A DNA stretch of 35,931 bases, taken from assembly GCA_021648585.1 (NCBI GenBank), contig JAKISM010000006.1:1-35931 (forward strand). The letters are read 5' to 3'. The position numbers and the translations under genes were made by a program. The DNA comes from Devosiaceae bacterium (GTDB lineage Bacteria > Pseudomonadota > Alphaproteobacteria > Rhizobiales > Devosiaceae). Positions 7,632 through 16,504 of the stretch are shown one piece after another (position 1 is the first letter of the stretch; each line of letters opens with the position of its first letter). Under the pieces are notes generated by a model. The model was not told the DNA's origin and did not search any database. It saw nothing but the letters and a program-made list of their open reading frames with translations.

Positions 7632-8570
7632 ATGCGTGATCCATATAAAATATTAGGTATTGATAAATCTTCTAGCGAAAAGGAAGTTAAATCTGCCTAT
7701 CGCAAGAAGGCAAAAATCTATCATCCTGATAAAAATAAAGATGATGCTAAAGCTAAAGAAAAATTTTCTGAAGTGACAAACGCCTATGATTTATTGTCTG
7801 ATAAAGAAAAACGAGCGCAATTTGATCGTGGTGAAATTGATGCTGAGGGTAATTCTAAGCTTGGTGGTTTTGATTTTAGGCAGGCGCAAAGAGGCGGAGC
7901 AAGGCCTTCTGGTTTTGCTGGCGCACAAGGTGGCGCATTTAATGCCGAAGATATATTAAAAGAATTTATGGGCGGTTTTTCTGGTGCACAAGCTGGAACT
8001 AGGACAAGCGGTTTCCCCTCTGGCAGCGCTGGTGGTTTTGCTTCTAGCGGAGCAAGCACTGGCAAAGCAAAAGATTATAAGGCAAATGCCAATATTACAC
8101 TTGAGCAAGCAAATGAGGGCGCAACTATTCAAGTCCTATTACCGGGTGGTAAAAATCTAGATGTTAAATTACCTAAAAAAGTAAAAGATGGACAACAAAT
8201 CCGCATGAAGGGGCAAGGCGAGCAATCTCCATACGGCGGAACTGGCGATGCAGTTATTTTGGTAAAGTTCAAAAAACACAAAAAATTCAAGCCCGATGGT
8301 TTTGATTTAAGGGTTGATGTACCAATTACGCTTTATGAAGCGGTGTTGGGAGCAAAAGTGCGCATCCCAACTCTAAAAGGCAGTGTTGAACTTAACCTCC
8401 CTCCCGGCGTTGATACTGGCAAATCCTTACGCCTAAAGGGTAAGGGGTTGCACGGTGAGGGTGATCTTTATGTAAATTTACGTGTCGTATTGCCAAAGGG
8501 CGGCGACCCTGACCTTGAAAGCCTAATGCGCTTTTGGCGTGATGATAAGCCTTATAAGGTTCGGGATTAG
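7632..8570 (+). CDS. DnaJ-class co-chaperone without zinc finger (CbpA type)
   Basis: Hsp70 co-chaperone of 312 residues. The N-terminal J domain (about 1-70) carries HPD at 31-33, the motif that stimulates DnaK ATP hydrolysis. Residues ~80-150 are a Gly/Phe/Ala/Ser-rich linker. Residues ~156-305 are the two-part C-terminal substrate-binding domain (VLLPGGKNLDVKLPKKVKDG, then VDVPITLYEAVLGAKVRIPT and GKGLHGEGDLYV). There is no CxxCxGxG zinc-finger region, so it is of the CbpA/DnaJ type II class, not the main DnaJ. GGAAAG precedes ATG 7632. Its 3' end faces a large inverted repeat that may act as a two-way terminator. Confidence 0.92.
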   Translation: MRDPYKILGIDKSSSEKEVKSAYRKKAKIYHPDKNKDDAKAKEKFSEVTNAYDLLSDKEKRAQFDRGEIDAEGNSKLGGFDFRQAQRGGARPSGFAGAQGGAFNAEDILKEFMGGFSGAQAGTRTSGFPSGSAGGFASSGASTGKAKDYKANANITLEQANEGATIQVLLPGGKNLDVKLPKKVKDGQQIRMKGQGEQSPYGGTGDAVILVKFKKHKKFKPDGFDLRVDVPITLYEAVLGAKVRIPTLKGSVELNLPPGVDTGKSLRLKGKGLHGEGDLYVNLRVVLPKGGDPDLESLMRFWRDDKPYKVRD

Positions 8571-8596
8571 TGGGGTTTTCTGATGTCATTCTTGTT

Positions 8597-8729
8597 CCCT
8601 CCGCCGTCATTGTCGTGCTCGACACGATAATCCAGTAGCCCCCGCTGTCCAGTGGGCAAAAGACTCTATAACGCCAAAGACTTAGCTTAACTGGATTCCG
8701 TGTCGAGCACGACAATGACGAAGGAGGGA
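8597..8729. repeat. Large GC-rich intergenic inverted repeat
   Basis: Two arms of about 40 bp (8597-8636 and 8690-8728) are near-perfect inverted copies, differing at about two substitutions and one indel. The shared core is CGTCATTGTCGTGCTCGACA, running on into the conserved AATCCAGT. Each arm holds its own small hairpin (TCGTG-CTCGA-CACGA). The 53-bp spacer holds unrelated sequence. It fills the gap between the convergent J-domain and Sua5 genes, and it is visibly richer in G+C than its surroundings. It resembles the mobile-looking intergenic palindromes of other alphaproteobacteria (inference). It may terminate transcription from both sides. Confidence 0.8.
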
Positions 8730-8744
8730 GAAAACAAACCAATC

Positions 8745-9689
8745 TCACCCCCTAGGCGCAACAGCACGCAGCAATCTATCATTAATTGCCTCACCCAACC
8801 CCTCACTAGGGATTGGGGCGACTTCTATTAATTTTGCGCCTCCCTCATCAAGCTCATGTAAAAAAGCAAACAGGTTTTTTGCGGCTTCTTTAATATTGCC
8901 ATTTGGTGAAAGATTTAGCATTTTACCAGCAAATTCTGGCGCATTTCCAAACGCTAAATATGCCCCTTCACCAGTTGGCTCATTTACATTTAAGCGTAAT
9001 TTTGCTTTTGGTGCGTAATGACTTTTTAGCATTCCTGGTGATAGAATTGCGCTTCCCTTTTTTGCTAGTAAAACTTCCCTATTAAGCGCTGTTTCAATAT
9101 CTTCACGTGCTAAAGCGCCAGCTCTTAATTGCACTATTTTTTCGCCATCAATAGCAATAATAGTTGATTCTAATCCTGCCTCACATGCTCCGCCATCAAG
9201 CACAGGCACTTTGCCGCCAAACGCTTTAATCACTTGCTTGGCGCTGGTTGGTGAAAGCCCTCCCGATGGGTTAGCGGACGGGGCGGCAAGTGGTTTGCCA
9301 GTTTTTTTTATCAACTCTCTTGCCAATGGGTGCGCTGGCACTCGCACTGCTAAAGTCTTTAGCCCAGCGCTTACTAGGCTAGAAATATTTGCACTTTTCT
9401 TTAATGGCAAAACTAAACTAAGCGGACCGGGCCAAAACTTACTTAACTCTAAAGCCAAAGGTGAAAAATCAACCAGTGTCTTTGCCATCTCAATATCTGC
9501 ACAATGCACAATTAGCGGATTAAAGCGGGGGCGGTTTTTGCTTTCATAAATTGCCAAAACTGCATCATCATTAGTTGCGTCGCCCCCTAATCCATAAACT
9601 GTTTCAGTTGCAAAGGCGCAGACCTTGCCGCTTAGCAAAATATCTACTGCTTGTATTATATCTTTTGGCACTATAAGATTTTTATTCAT
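8745..9689 (-). CDS. sua5: Threonylcarbamoyl-AMP synthase, long Sua5 type
   Basis: Makes threonylcarbamoyl-AMP from threonine, bicarbonate and ATP, the first step of t6A formation on tRNAs reading ANN codons. The YrdC domain (about 10-195) shows FATETVYGLGGDATND, KNRPRFNPLIVHC, FWPGPLSLVLP, VRVPAHPLA and AAPSANPSGGLSPTSA. A C-terminal Sua5 domain (about 205-314) follows, which marks the long form. The longer frame begins with a TTG at 9743, but ATG 9689 has AGGTGAA directly upstream and gives the usual N-terminus, so it is chosen. It is divergent from the deacetylase-family gene. Confidence 0.94.
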   Translation of the reverse strand: MNKNLIVPKDIIQAVDILLSGKVCAFATETVYGLGGDATNDDAVLAIYESKNRPRFNPLIVHCADIEMAKTLVDFSPLALELSKFWPGPLSLVLPLKKSANISSLVSAGLKTLAVRVPAHPLARELIKKTGKPLAAPSANPSGGLSPTSAKQVIKAFGGKVPVLDGGACEAGLESTIIAIDGEKIVQLRAGALAREDIETALNREVLLAKKGSAILSPGMLKSHYAPKAKLRLNVNEPTGEGAYLAFGNAPEFAGKMLNLSPNGNIKEAAKNLFAFLHELDEGGAKLIEVAPIPSEGLGEAINDRLLRAVAPRG

Positions 9690-9757
9690 TTCACCTATTT
9701 GACAAGTGAAGCAATGCACGTCAAGAAAAGATATGTTTGCCAATTAAGGCTTTTTAT

Positions 9758-10693
9758 ATGACGACATTATTAGTTAGCCACCCACAAGGCTTAAATCATC
9801 TTGTGCCATCAGGACATCCAGAGCGTCCCGAGCGACTTTTAGCTATTGAAAAAGCGCTTTTTCAACCTCGTTTTAATAATCTAATTCGTCAAAAAGCTAT
9901 TGAAATAGATTTAGAAATTGTTGAATTGGCGCATTGCAAAAATTATCTAAAAATCCTTCGTGATGCTCGTCCAGCCGAAGGTATTGGTAATATTGATGCA
10001 GATACATTTATTTCTGCCGCTTCTTTTGACGCTATTGCTTCTGGGGTTGGTGCTGGCTTGCAAGCGCTTGATGCGGTGATTTTGGGTGAGGTTGATAATG
10101 CTTTTTGCGCAATTCGCCCCCCCGGTCATCATGCTGAAATAGATAGGCCTATGGGGTTTTGCCTTATTAATAATATCGCCATTGTGGCTCGTGAAGCAAT
10201 TCGAAAACATGGTGCTGATAGGGTAGCAATAATTGATTTTGATGTGCATCATGGCAATGGGACTGAGGATATTTTTAAGCAAGATAAAAATGTGTTTTAT
10301 GCCTCAAGCCATCAAATGGATATTTTTCCTGGTACTGGCAAATTAGAAGAGGAGGGAGTTGGAAATATTGTAAATTGTCCGCTTGAGGCAGGATCAAACG
10401 GGGTGGCAATGCGCGAGGCTTATGAAAGTCGTATATTTCCAGCATTAGAAAATTTCTCACCTGATATAATACTTATTTCGGCAGGGTTTGATGCAGATAA
10501 AAGAGATCCTCTTGCTGGATTAAACTGGCAATCAGAAGATTTTGCTTGGATAACAGGAAAACTCATGGATATTGCTGATAAATATTGTAATAATCGAATA
10601 ATATCAATGCTTGAGGGTGGATATGATCTAAACGCTTTGGCAGATGGTTCTATTAAACACGTAAATATGCTAAATAGTGGCATATCGGAATAG
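9758..10693 (+). CDS. Histone-deacetylase-family zinc amidohydrolase (class II, AcuC/HdaH-like)
   Basis: A 311-residue arginase/deacetylase-fold hydrolase that removes acetyl groups from lysine, polyamine or other amides; the bacterial substrate is not known here. Active-site marks are RPPGHHA at 120-126 (the paired His124/His125), IDFDVHHGNGTED at 159-171 with zinc ligands D162 and H164, SAGFDADKRDPLAG with zinc ligand D245, and LEGGYDL near the end, which supplies the catalytic Tyr. ATG 9758 is preferred over TTG 9737 because AAGG lies about 7 bp upstream and the shorter form matches the family start. It precedes xseB by 16 bp, an arrangement I recall from other Hyphomicrobiales. Confidence 0.93.
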   Translation: MTTLLVSHPQGLNHLVPSGHPERPERLLAIEKALFQPRFNNLIRQKAIEIDLEIVELAHCKNYLKILRDARPAEGIGNIDADTFISAASFDAIASGVGAGLQALDAVILGEVDNAFCAIRPPGHHAEIDRPMGFCLINNIAIVAREAIRKHGADRVAIIDFDVHHGNGTEDIFKQDKNVFYASSHQMDIFPGTGKLEEEGVGNIVNCPLEAGSNGVAMREAYESRIFPALENFSPDIILISAGFDADKRDPLAGLNWQSEDFAWITGKLMDIADKYCNNRIISMLEGGYDLNALADGSIKHVNMLNSGISE

Positions 10694-10709
10694 ATTTTAA
10701 GAGGGTTTT

Positions 10710-10955
10710 ATGGTTGATGAAATAAAAGATATGAGTTTTGAGCAAGCTTTAAGCGAGCTTGAAACTATTGTTGGCAAACTTGAAAGTGGGCAAGCGCCGC
10801 TTGAGCAATCAATCTCTATTTATGAGCGTGGTGAGGCGCTAAAATCTCATTGCGAAAGCCTATTGAAAAAAGCAGAAGCTCGGATTGAAAAAATCTCGCT
10901 TAATAAAGATGGCGCACCAACAGGGGTAACAAATTTTGAAGATGAGAATAGCTAG
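10710..10955 (+). CDS. xseB: Exodeoxyribonuclease VII small subunit
   Basis: The 81-residue small subunit of exonuclease VII, which degrades single-stranded DNA with XseA. The family pattern is clear: MSFEQALSELETIVGKLESG, then PLEQSISIYERGEALKSHCE, LLKKAEARIEKI. It forms a helical hairpin. An AGAGGG lies just upstream of the ATG. It follows the deacetylase-family gene closely and is probably co-transcribed. The dxs gene that often comes next in related genomes is absent; convergent aroC follows after 6 bp. Confidence 0.95.
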   Translation: MVDEIKDMSFEQALSELETIVGKLESGQAPLEQSISIYERGEALKSHCESLLKKAEARIEKISLNKDGAPTGVTNFEDENS

Positions 10956-10961
10956 CCTATT

Positions 10962-12074
10962 TTATTTCTCAAACCCAAACGCTCCATCACGTCCTACCTG
11001 TCCACGATGCCGCAAAAAATGATCCGCCAAAACTATCGCCATCATAGCTTCGCCTATTGGCACAGCACGAATGCCAACACAAGGATCATGGCGACCTTTG
11101 GTAATTATTTTTGTGTTTTCATTGTCGGTTGTTACAGTATCACGCTCATTAAGAATTGAAGAAGTTGGCTTCACCGCAAAGCGAATTACAATAGCATCAC
11201 CGTTTGATATACCGCCCAAAATTCCACCCGAATGATTTGAAGTGAAATAGGGAGCATTTTCTCCTGCTCGCATTTCATCTGCGTTTTCTTCGCCCGATAA
11301 TGATGCCGCATCAATCCCTGCACCAATTTCAACCGATTTGACCGCATTAATAGACATCATAGCGGAAGCTAAATCAGCGCTTAATTTGCCATAAATTGGT
11401 GCGCCCCAACCAGCTGGAACGCCCTCCGCTACCACCTCAATTATTGCGCCTATTGAAGAGCCATTTTTTCGTATTTCATCAAGATAATTTTCCCATTTTT
11501 TAGCCGCTTCTCTATCAGCACAAAAAAACGGATTATTATTTACCTCTTCCCAATCAAAATTATTATAATCAATTTTATGTTTCCCCATTTGCACTAAGGA
11601 AGCCCTAATTTTTACGTCTGGAATAACTAACCTAGCCACAGCACCAGCGGCAACTCGAGGCGCTGTTTCACGAGCGGAGCTGCGTCCGCCACCACGATAA
11701 TCACGAATGCCATATTTTTGATGATAGCTATAATCGGCGTGCCCCGGTCTATATTTATCTTTTATATCAGAATAATCTTTTGATCTTTGGTCTTTATTTT
11801 CAATCAATAGGGATATTGGCGTGCCAGTGGTTCTTAAGCCATTTGTATTTTTATCTTCAAAGACCCCTGAAAGAATTTTCACCTCGTCTGGCTCTTGGCG
11901 TTGTGTTGTAAAACGGTTTTGACCCGGTTTACGCCTATTAAGTTCTGCTTGGATAATTTTTGGTGAGATTTCAAGATTTGGTGGACAACCATCTATTACC
12001 ACGCCAATCGCTGGCCCGTGACTTTCGCCCCACGTGGTAAATCTGAATAAATGACCAAAACTATTAAATGACAT
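10962..12074 (-). CDS. aroC: Chorismate synthase
   Basis: FMN-dependent last enzyme of the shikimate pathway, converting EPSP to chorismate for aromatic amino acids and folate. Signatures are GHLFRFTTWGESHGPAIGVV at the N-terminus, RRKPGQNRFTTQRQEPDEV, RPGHADYSYHQKYGIRDYRG (with GGRSSARET), HSGGILGGISNGDAIV and KGRHDPCVGIRAVPIGEAMM. The frame extends upstream to 12128, but ATG 12074 with AAGG about 7 bp before it gives the conserved MSFNSFGH start and a normal 370 residues. It lies downstream of fabI and a phosphatase gene on the same strand, 63 bp after the latter. Confidence 0.97.
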   Translation of the reverse strand: MSFNSFGHLFRFTTWGESHGPAIGVVIDGCPPNLEISPKIIQAELNRRKPGQNRFTTQRQEPDEVKILSGVFEDKNTNGLRTTGTPISLLIENKDQRSKDYSDIKDKYRPGHADYSYHQKYGIRDYRGGGRSSARETAPRVAAGAVARLVIPDVKIRASLVQMGKHKIDYNNFDWEEVNNNPFFCADREAAKKWENYLDEIRKNGSSIGAIIEVVAEGVPAGWGAPIYGKLSADLASAMMSINAVKSVEIGAGIDAASLSGEENADEMRAGENAPYFTSNHSGGILGGISNGDAIVIRFAVKPTSSILNERDTVTTDNENTKIITKGRHDPCVGIRAVPIGEAMMAIVLADHFLRHRGQVGRDGAFGFEK

Positions 12075-12137
12075 AATAAACCTTAAATTATTTATCTCTT
12101 TAATAAGCTCTAAGATAATATTTAGCAATAAGAGGGG

Positions 12138-12749
12138 TTAATCTTGATTAAAAAGCTGCATTTCATTGTTTGAAAAATGTAAAATTGCGTCCTGTGGAGT
12201 TGCCCAGTTTACGGCCTCTGTTTGTTTTAGATCTTCAATGAGATGACGAAAAACCCGAGCAACCCCGCCATGCGATACAATAATTGTTGGTTTTTCAATT
12301 TCATTGATAAATGAAACTATTCGCTTACTAGCATCTTGATAAGATTCAGCGTCTTTAGCACGAAAATTCCAAAAATCAGAACCCCGCTCACCTCTTTTAG
12401 AAAACTCTTCAACCAATTCATCGTGTAAAAACCCTTCACAAACCCCAAAAGAAAGTTCAATTAGACGTTCGTCTATTTTTTCTTTTGGCAGAGCTTCTTT
12501 GAATTGTGAGCGAATATTATCCATTGTTGCTTTGGTTCTTGAAAGCGGAGAACATACCCAAGTAAAATCACTTGGATCTAGTCCCTTTTTTTGCAAAATT
12601 TGTTGTAACAAAATGCCATTATTTTTAGCTTGTTTTAAGCCAGTATCATTGAGCGCAATATCGGTGCGACCTTGATAGCGTCCTTCTTTATTCCAAGAAG
12701 TTTCACCATGTCGAATAAAATATATATCAGGCAGATTATTAATTTGCAT
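12138..12749 (-). CDS. Histidine phosphatase (phosphoglycerate mutase-like)
   Basis: A 203-residue cytoplasmic member of the histidine phosphatase superfamily. FIRHGETSWNKEGRYQGRTD at about 11-30 carries the catalytic His that is phosphorylated. CSPLSRTKATM supplies the second Arg, LSFGVCEGF the acid, and IVSHGGVARVFRHL near 160 the second His. The DIALNDTGLKQA stretch is typical of the cofactor-independent, broad-specificity phosphatases of the PhoE/GpmB group, so a phosphatase is more likely than a glycolytic mutase; gpmA is elsewhere in this window. The start overlaps the end of fabI by 11 bp, so translation is probably coupled. Substrate unknown. Confidence 0.88.
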   Translation of the reverse strand: MQINNLPDIYFIRHGETSWNKEGRYQGRTDIALNDTGLKQAKNNGILLQQILQKKGLDPSDFTWVCSPLSRTKATMDNIRSQFKEALPKEKIDERLIELSFGVCEGFLHDELVEEFSKRGERGSDFWNFRAKDAESYQDASKRIVSFINEIEKPTIIVSHGGVARVFRHLIEDLKQTEAVNWATPQDAILHFSNNEMQLFNQD

Positions 12750-13551
12750 CTTTTTGCAAAACCTTCATGCCTAAAATATTATAACCACTATCAACATGAT
12801 GGATTTCACCCGTAACTCCGCTTGCCATATCTGAGAGGAAATAAAGCGCACTTTGCCCAACTTCATCTATTGAAACATTGCGCCTTAGGGGAGCGTTTTC
12901 TTCTGTCCAATGTAACATTAAGCGAAAATCGCCAATTCCAGCAGCAGCAAGAGTTTTAATTGGTCCTGCGGAAATTGCGTTTACTCGAATATTTTTTGGC
13001 CCCATATCAGCAGCCAGATATTTCACCGAACATTCAAGCGCCGCTTTTGCAACCCCCATCACATTATAATTTGGCATTACTTTTTCTGCGCCATAATATG
13101 TAAGGGTAAGAATTGAGCCGCCATCTGTCATTAATTCTTCGGCTCGTTTTGCAACTGCCGTTAGCGAATAAACCGAAATATTCATGGTTAGAGCGAAATT
13201 ATCTGCACTTGTATCAATATAGCGCCCTTCAAGCTCTTCTTTGTTAGAAAAGCCGATTGCATGAACCACAAAATCTAGCTTGCCCCATTTTTCTTTAATG
13301 CTTGCAAAAGTCGCATCAATCGCCTTGCCATCGCTAACATCACATTCAACAACTAGATCACAGCCAAGTTCTTGTGCCAAAGGCTCAACTCGGCGTTTTA
13401 ATACTTCACCTTGATAAGAAAGCGCAATCTGTGCTCCTTGCGCAACCAATGCTTTGGCAATGCCATAAGCGATTGAGCGCTTATTGGCGACCCCCATAAT
13501 CAGCCCTCTTTTACCTTGCATTAATTTTCCAAAAACCAATTCGTCACTCAT
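12739..13551 (-). CDS. fabI: Enoyl-[acyl-carrier-protein] reductase (NADH)
   Basis: Last reductive step of each fatty-acid elongation cycle. The 270-residue short-chain dehydrogenase fold has the FabI-type nucleotide site GVANKRSIAYGIAKALVAQG at 20-39. The active site is Y152, Y162 and K169 within TYYGAEKVMPNYNVMGVAKA, the Y-x6-K spacing of FabI enzymes. VNAISAGPIKTLAAAGI is the substrate-loop region that lies over the triclosan/substrate pocket in FabI enzymes. AGGAG lies 7 bp before ATG 13551. First gene of a fabI-phosphatase-aroC cluster; divergent from the FAD oxidase gene. Some bacteria carry several FabI paralogues; only one is seen here. Confidence 0.97.
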   Translation of the reverse strand: MSDELVFGKLMQGKRGLIMGVANKRSIAYGIAKALVAQGAQIALSYQGEVLKRRVEPLAQELGCDLVVECDVSDGKAIDATFASIKEKWGKLDFVVHAIGFSNKEELEGRYIDTSADNFALTMNISVYSLTAVAKRAEELMTDGGSILTLTYYGAEKVMPNYNVMGVAKAALECSVKYLAADMGPKNIRVNAISAGPIKTLAAAGIGDFRLMLHWTEENAPLRRNVSIDEVGQSALYFLSDMASGVTGEIHHVDSGYNILGMKVLQKDAN

Positions 13552-13669
13552 TTCTTGCTCCTAAATATCACTCTGCTTTTGAAAAGCCTTCTATATGAGT
13601 TTTGGCACACAAATATAATGCTTACAAGTTTTGCTTTGATAATAAGTACAATCTATTTAAGCTAATAAA

Positions 13670-15085
13670 ATGATGAAAAATACTGCGCAAATAAAACAGG
13701 CCTTAAAAGATATTCTTGATGCAAACTCTATAATTTTTGCGCAAGAGGAAATGGGTGCTTATCTTGATGAACCTCGTAAGAGATTCCATAAAAAAGCGTT
13801 AGCGATAGTCTTGCCAAAAAATGTAAGCGATGTGCAAAAAATTGTGCGTTTTGCTAGTGAGCATGAATTGGTACTTGTGCCGCAAGGAGGCAATACAGGT
13901 TTGGTTGGTGGGCAAGTTCCGCTTTTTGGTAATGAAATAATTATCTCGCTTTCTCGTCTTAATAGGGTGCGCAAGATTGATGTTGCGGCTGGTAATATTG
14001 TGGTTGAGGCTGGAATGATTTTGCAACAGTTACATGAATTGGTAACAAAAGATAATATGTTTTTTCCGCTAACGATAGCTTCAAAAGGCTCGGCGCAAAT
14101 TGGTGGCGTTTTGGCGACAAATGCTGGCGGTATTCATGCCCTATCCTATGGCAATGCACGTGAACTATGCCTTGGTATTGAAGCGGTGATGGCAGATGGC
14201 TCTTTATATAATGGGCTTAAATATCTCAAAAAAGATAATTCTGGTTATGATCTTAAAAATCTATTGATCGGCTCAGAGGGGACGCTGGCAATTATTACTG
14301 CGGCAAATTTGAAATTAATTAAGCAGCCAATAGAAAATGAAACGGCATTAGTAGCGCTAGAAAATGTGCAACAGGCATACGAGTTATTTTGCATCATAAA
14401 GGAAAAAGCAAATAGCAAATTAAGCGCTTTTGAAATTATACCACGCTTTGGCATTGATATTTTACTTAAACATAAAGTGATAGAGAAAGAGCTAATAAAG
14501 GATAATTCGCCCTATTATGCTTTGGTTGAAATTTCATATTTTGAAAGAGGCAATAATGATATTTTGATGGGTGAACTTGAAAAAGCCTATGAAAAGGAGC
14601 AGATTTCTGACGGTACAATTTATGCGCAATCTGTTGCAGAGCGAGAGGAGCTTTGGCATTTACGAGAAGCAATGTCTGAAACGCAAGGTCTAGAGGGTGC
14701 TTCGATAAAGCATGATGTATCTGTTGCTCCGCAAAAAGTGCCGCAACTTATTGCAAAGGGCATAAGGGCTGTTAAAGAAATTGATAAAGATATTCGTCCC
14801 TGCCCATTTGGTCATTTGGGGGACGGCAATATTCATTTTAATTTCAGCCAACCAGAAGGGGCTGATCCAGAAGAATTTTTAGCCATGTCTGATAAAATTC
14901 ATAAAGCTATTTATGATATTGTAATTGATCTTAATGGCTCAATTTCTGCCGAACATGGTATTGGGCAATTAAAAACTGATTTATTAAAGCAAGTAAAAGA
15001 TCCTGTGGCGCTAAATATGATGCAAGCAATAAAAAATGCACTTGATCCAAGAAATATTATGAATAGGGGCAAAATTTTAAGGTAA
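13670..15085 (+). CDS. FAD-linked oxidase / 2-hydroxyacid dehydrogenase (GlcD / D2HGDH-like)
   Basis: A 471-residue flavoenzyme of the VAO family. The N-terminal FAD domain has VLPKNVSDVQKIVRFASEHE, VPQGGNTGLVGGQVP (the pyrophosphate loop) and TIASKGSAQIGGVLATNAGG near 140-160. The C-terminal substrate domain carries RPCPFGHLGDGNIHFNFSQP, with the metal/substrate His pair, and ends with SISAEHGIGQLKTDLLKQV and DPRNIMNRGKIL. This layout fits D-2-hydroxyglutarate or D-lactate/glycolate-type dehydrogenases; the exact 2-hydroxyacid cannot be told. No glcE or glcF partner lies next to it, which favours a stand-alone D2HGDH/DLD-type enzyme. Two tandem ATGs at 13670 and 13673 could start it. Confidence 0.9.
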   Translation: MMKNTAQIKQALKDILDANSIIFAQEEMGAYLDEPRKRFHKKALAIVLPKNVSDVQKIVRFASEHELVLVPQGGNTGLVGGQVPLFGNEIIISLSRLNRVRKIDVAAGNIVVEAGMILQQLHELVTKDNMFFPLTIASKGSAQIGGVLATNAGGIHALSYGNARELCLGIEAVMADGSLYNGLKYLKKDNSGYDLKNLLIGSEGTLAIITAANLKLIKQPIENETALVALENVQQAYELFCIIKEKANSKLSAFEIIPRFGIDILLKHKVIEKELIKDNSPYYALVEISYFERGNNDILMGELEKAYEKEQISDGTIYAQSVAEREELWHLREAMSETQGLEGASIKHDVSVAPQKVPQLIAKGIRAVKEIDKDIRPCPFGHLGDGNIHFNFSQPEGADPEEFLAMSDKIHKAIYDIVIDLNGSISAEHGIGQLKTDLLKQVKDPVALNMMQAIKNALDPRNIMNRGKILR

Positions 15086-15167
15086 TTGCTTCTGCCCTGA
15101 TATTTCTCGTTAATCAAACTAATAGGCTTTGCTTGAAATGCGCTGGTTTTCTGTCATTAATGCCATT

Positions 15168-16502
15168 ATGAAAAAACCAAAAATTAATATTAATCGCCGT
15201 AAAATCTTATTTGGCTTAAGTGCCACTAGCCTCATTGTGCCAATTAAAGCATTTGCGCAATCGGGAGCATTTCTTAATGCTGGTGAAAGGGATCTAAAGC
15301 CAAATATTTCACAAGATCAAAGCGCACTATTTCAAAAATTGATAGATGAGGCGCTAATTCTAGGCCTCCAAATTTTTGTCCCTGCAGGGAATTATTTCAT
15401 TTCAAATATAAAATTGCCCTCAAATATAAGTATTTCTGGAATATTTGGAGCAACGACCTTTATTCCTCTTAAAGATGAGGTAGTTTTTTCAGCTAATGGC
15501 GCAAAAAATATTTCACTAAAAAATATTACTATTAATGGTGTTGGTATTGTAAAACAAAATCTTATTGATTTTTATAATTGTAATAATATTATGTTTGAAA
15601 AAATAAACCTCACTGATGGTTTGGCGGGCGGGTTTTTTCTTGAGAAATGTCAGGGGGCAATATCTTTTTGTAATATTTCAAAAATAAAAATGGCAGCTAT
15701 TCATATTCAAGATAGTGCCAGCATGTTTGTTAGTTCAAACAAAATAACTGATTGTAAAAATGGCGGCATTCTTGTTTGGCGTTATGAAAGCGCACGAGAT
15801 GGCTCGATTATTACTAATAATCAGATTTCAGGAATTGGCTCTGAATCTGGCAGTGGGCAAAATGGTAATGGTATAAATCTTTATCAGGCAGATGAAGTAA
15901 TTATATCTGATAATTCTATTACAGATTGCGCTTTTTCTGCAATTAGAGTGAATTCGACCAAAAATACAATTATTAATGGCAATATTTGCACGCAGTGCCA
16001 AGAAGTTGCAATTTTCAGTGAATTTGCTTTTTCAGGATCGATAATTAGTGATAATTTAATTGATGAAGCGTCTTTGGGTATTTCTGTTTCAAATTTTGAT
16101 TATGGTGGACGTTTGGCCATTGTTTCAGGTAATATTGTGCGCAATATTTGGAAATTTTCTCCAACAAATCCTGATGTTAGAGCAACGGGCATATATGCAG
16201 AAGCTGACACTGCTATATATTCGAATGTGATTGAAAATGTACCCGGATTTGGAATTGTTGCAGGGTGGGGGCCTTATTTGCGTGATATGTTAGTTTCACA
16301 AAATATCGTGCGAAACACAAAAATAGCTATTGCCGTTAGTGTAGTTGATGGGGTTGGATCCGCTCATATTACAGGTAATTTAATCTCATCAACTGCAACC
16401 GCTATTCAGGGAATGGAGTGGACGAAAAATATTGGTAGTGATCTTGCGATTAATCCCGAGCAATTTCCAGTGCATACTATTGCAGGTAATTTTGTAAGTT
16501 AA
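15168..16502 (+). CDS. TIGR03808-family Tat-exported beta-helix repeat protein
   Basis: A predicted exported protein of 444 residues. The N-terminus INRRKILFGLSATSLIVPIK ending AFAQSG is a twin-arginine signal peptide (RRKILFG). The body is a right-handed parallel beta-helix made of repeated N-x-I/V-x-x-N/G turns, with family stretches NGGILVWRYESARDGSIITN, GSGQNGNGINLYQADEVIIS, CAFSAIRVNS, EVAIFSEFAFSGSIISDNLI and GGRLAIVSGNIVRN. These match the TIGR03808 family found in Hyphomicrobiales. Function unknown; polysaccharide or cell-surface binding is plausible from the fold. Starts at TTG 15129 or ATG 15138 would lengthen the n-region; 15168 puts the RR close to the start, as is usual, but lacks a good ribosome site. 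Confidence 0.88.
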   Translation: MKKPKININRRKILFGLSATSLIVPIKAFAQSGAFLNAGERDLKPNISQDQSALFQKLIDEALILGLQIFVPAGNYFISNIKLPSNISISGIFGATTFIPLKDEVVFSANGAKNISLKNITINGVGIVKQNLIDFYNCNNIMFEKINLTDGLAGGFFLEKCQGAISFCNISKIKMAAIHIQDSASMFVSSNKITDCKNGGILVWRYESARDGSIITNNQISGIGSESGSGQNGNGINLYQADEVIISDNSITDCAFSAIRVNSTKNTIINGNICTQCQEVAIFSEFAFSGSIISDNLIDEASLGISVSNFDYGGRLAIVSGNIVRNIWKFSPTNPDVRATGIYAEADTAIYSNVIENVPGFGIVAGWGPYLRDMLVSQNIVRNTKIAIAVSVVDGVGSAHITGNLISSTATAIQGMEWTKNIGSDLAINPEQFPVHTIAGNFVS

Positions 16503-16504
16503 GC

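Noticed and set aside
8392..8748. 118-residue minus-strand open frame
   Set aside because: It lies antisense to the J-domain gene and across the inverted repeat, with repeat-derived low-complexity sequence.
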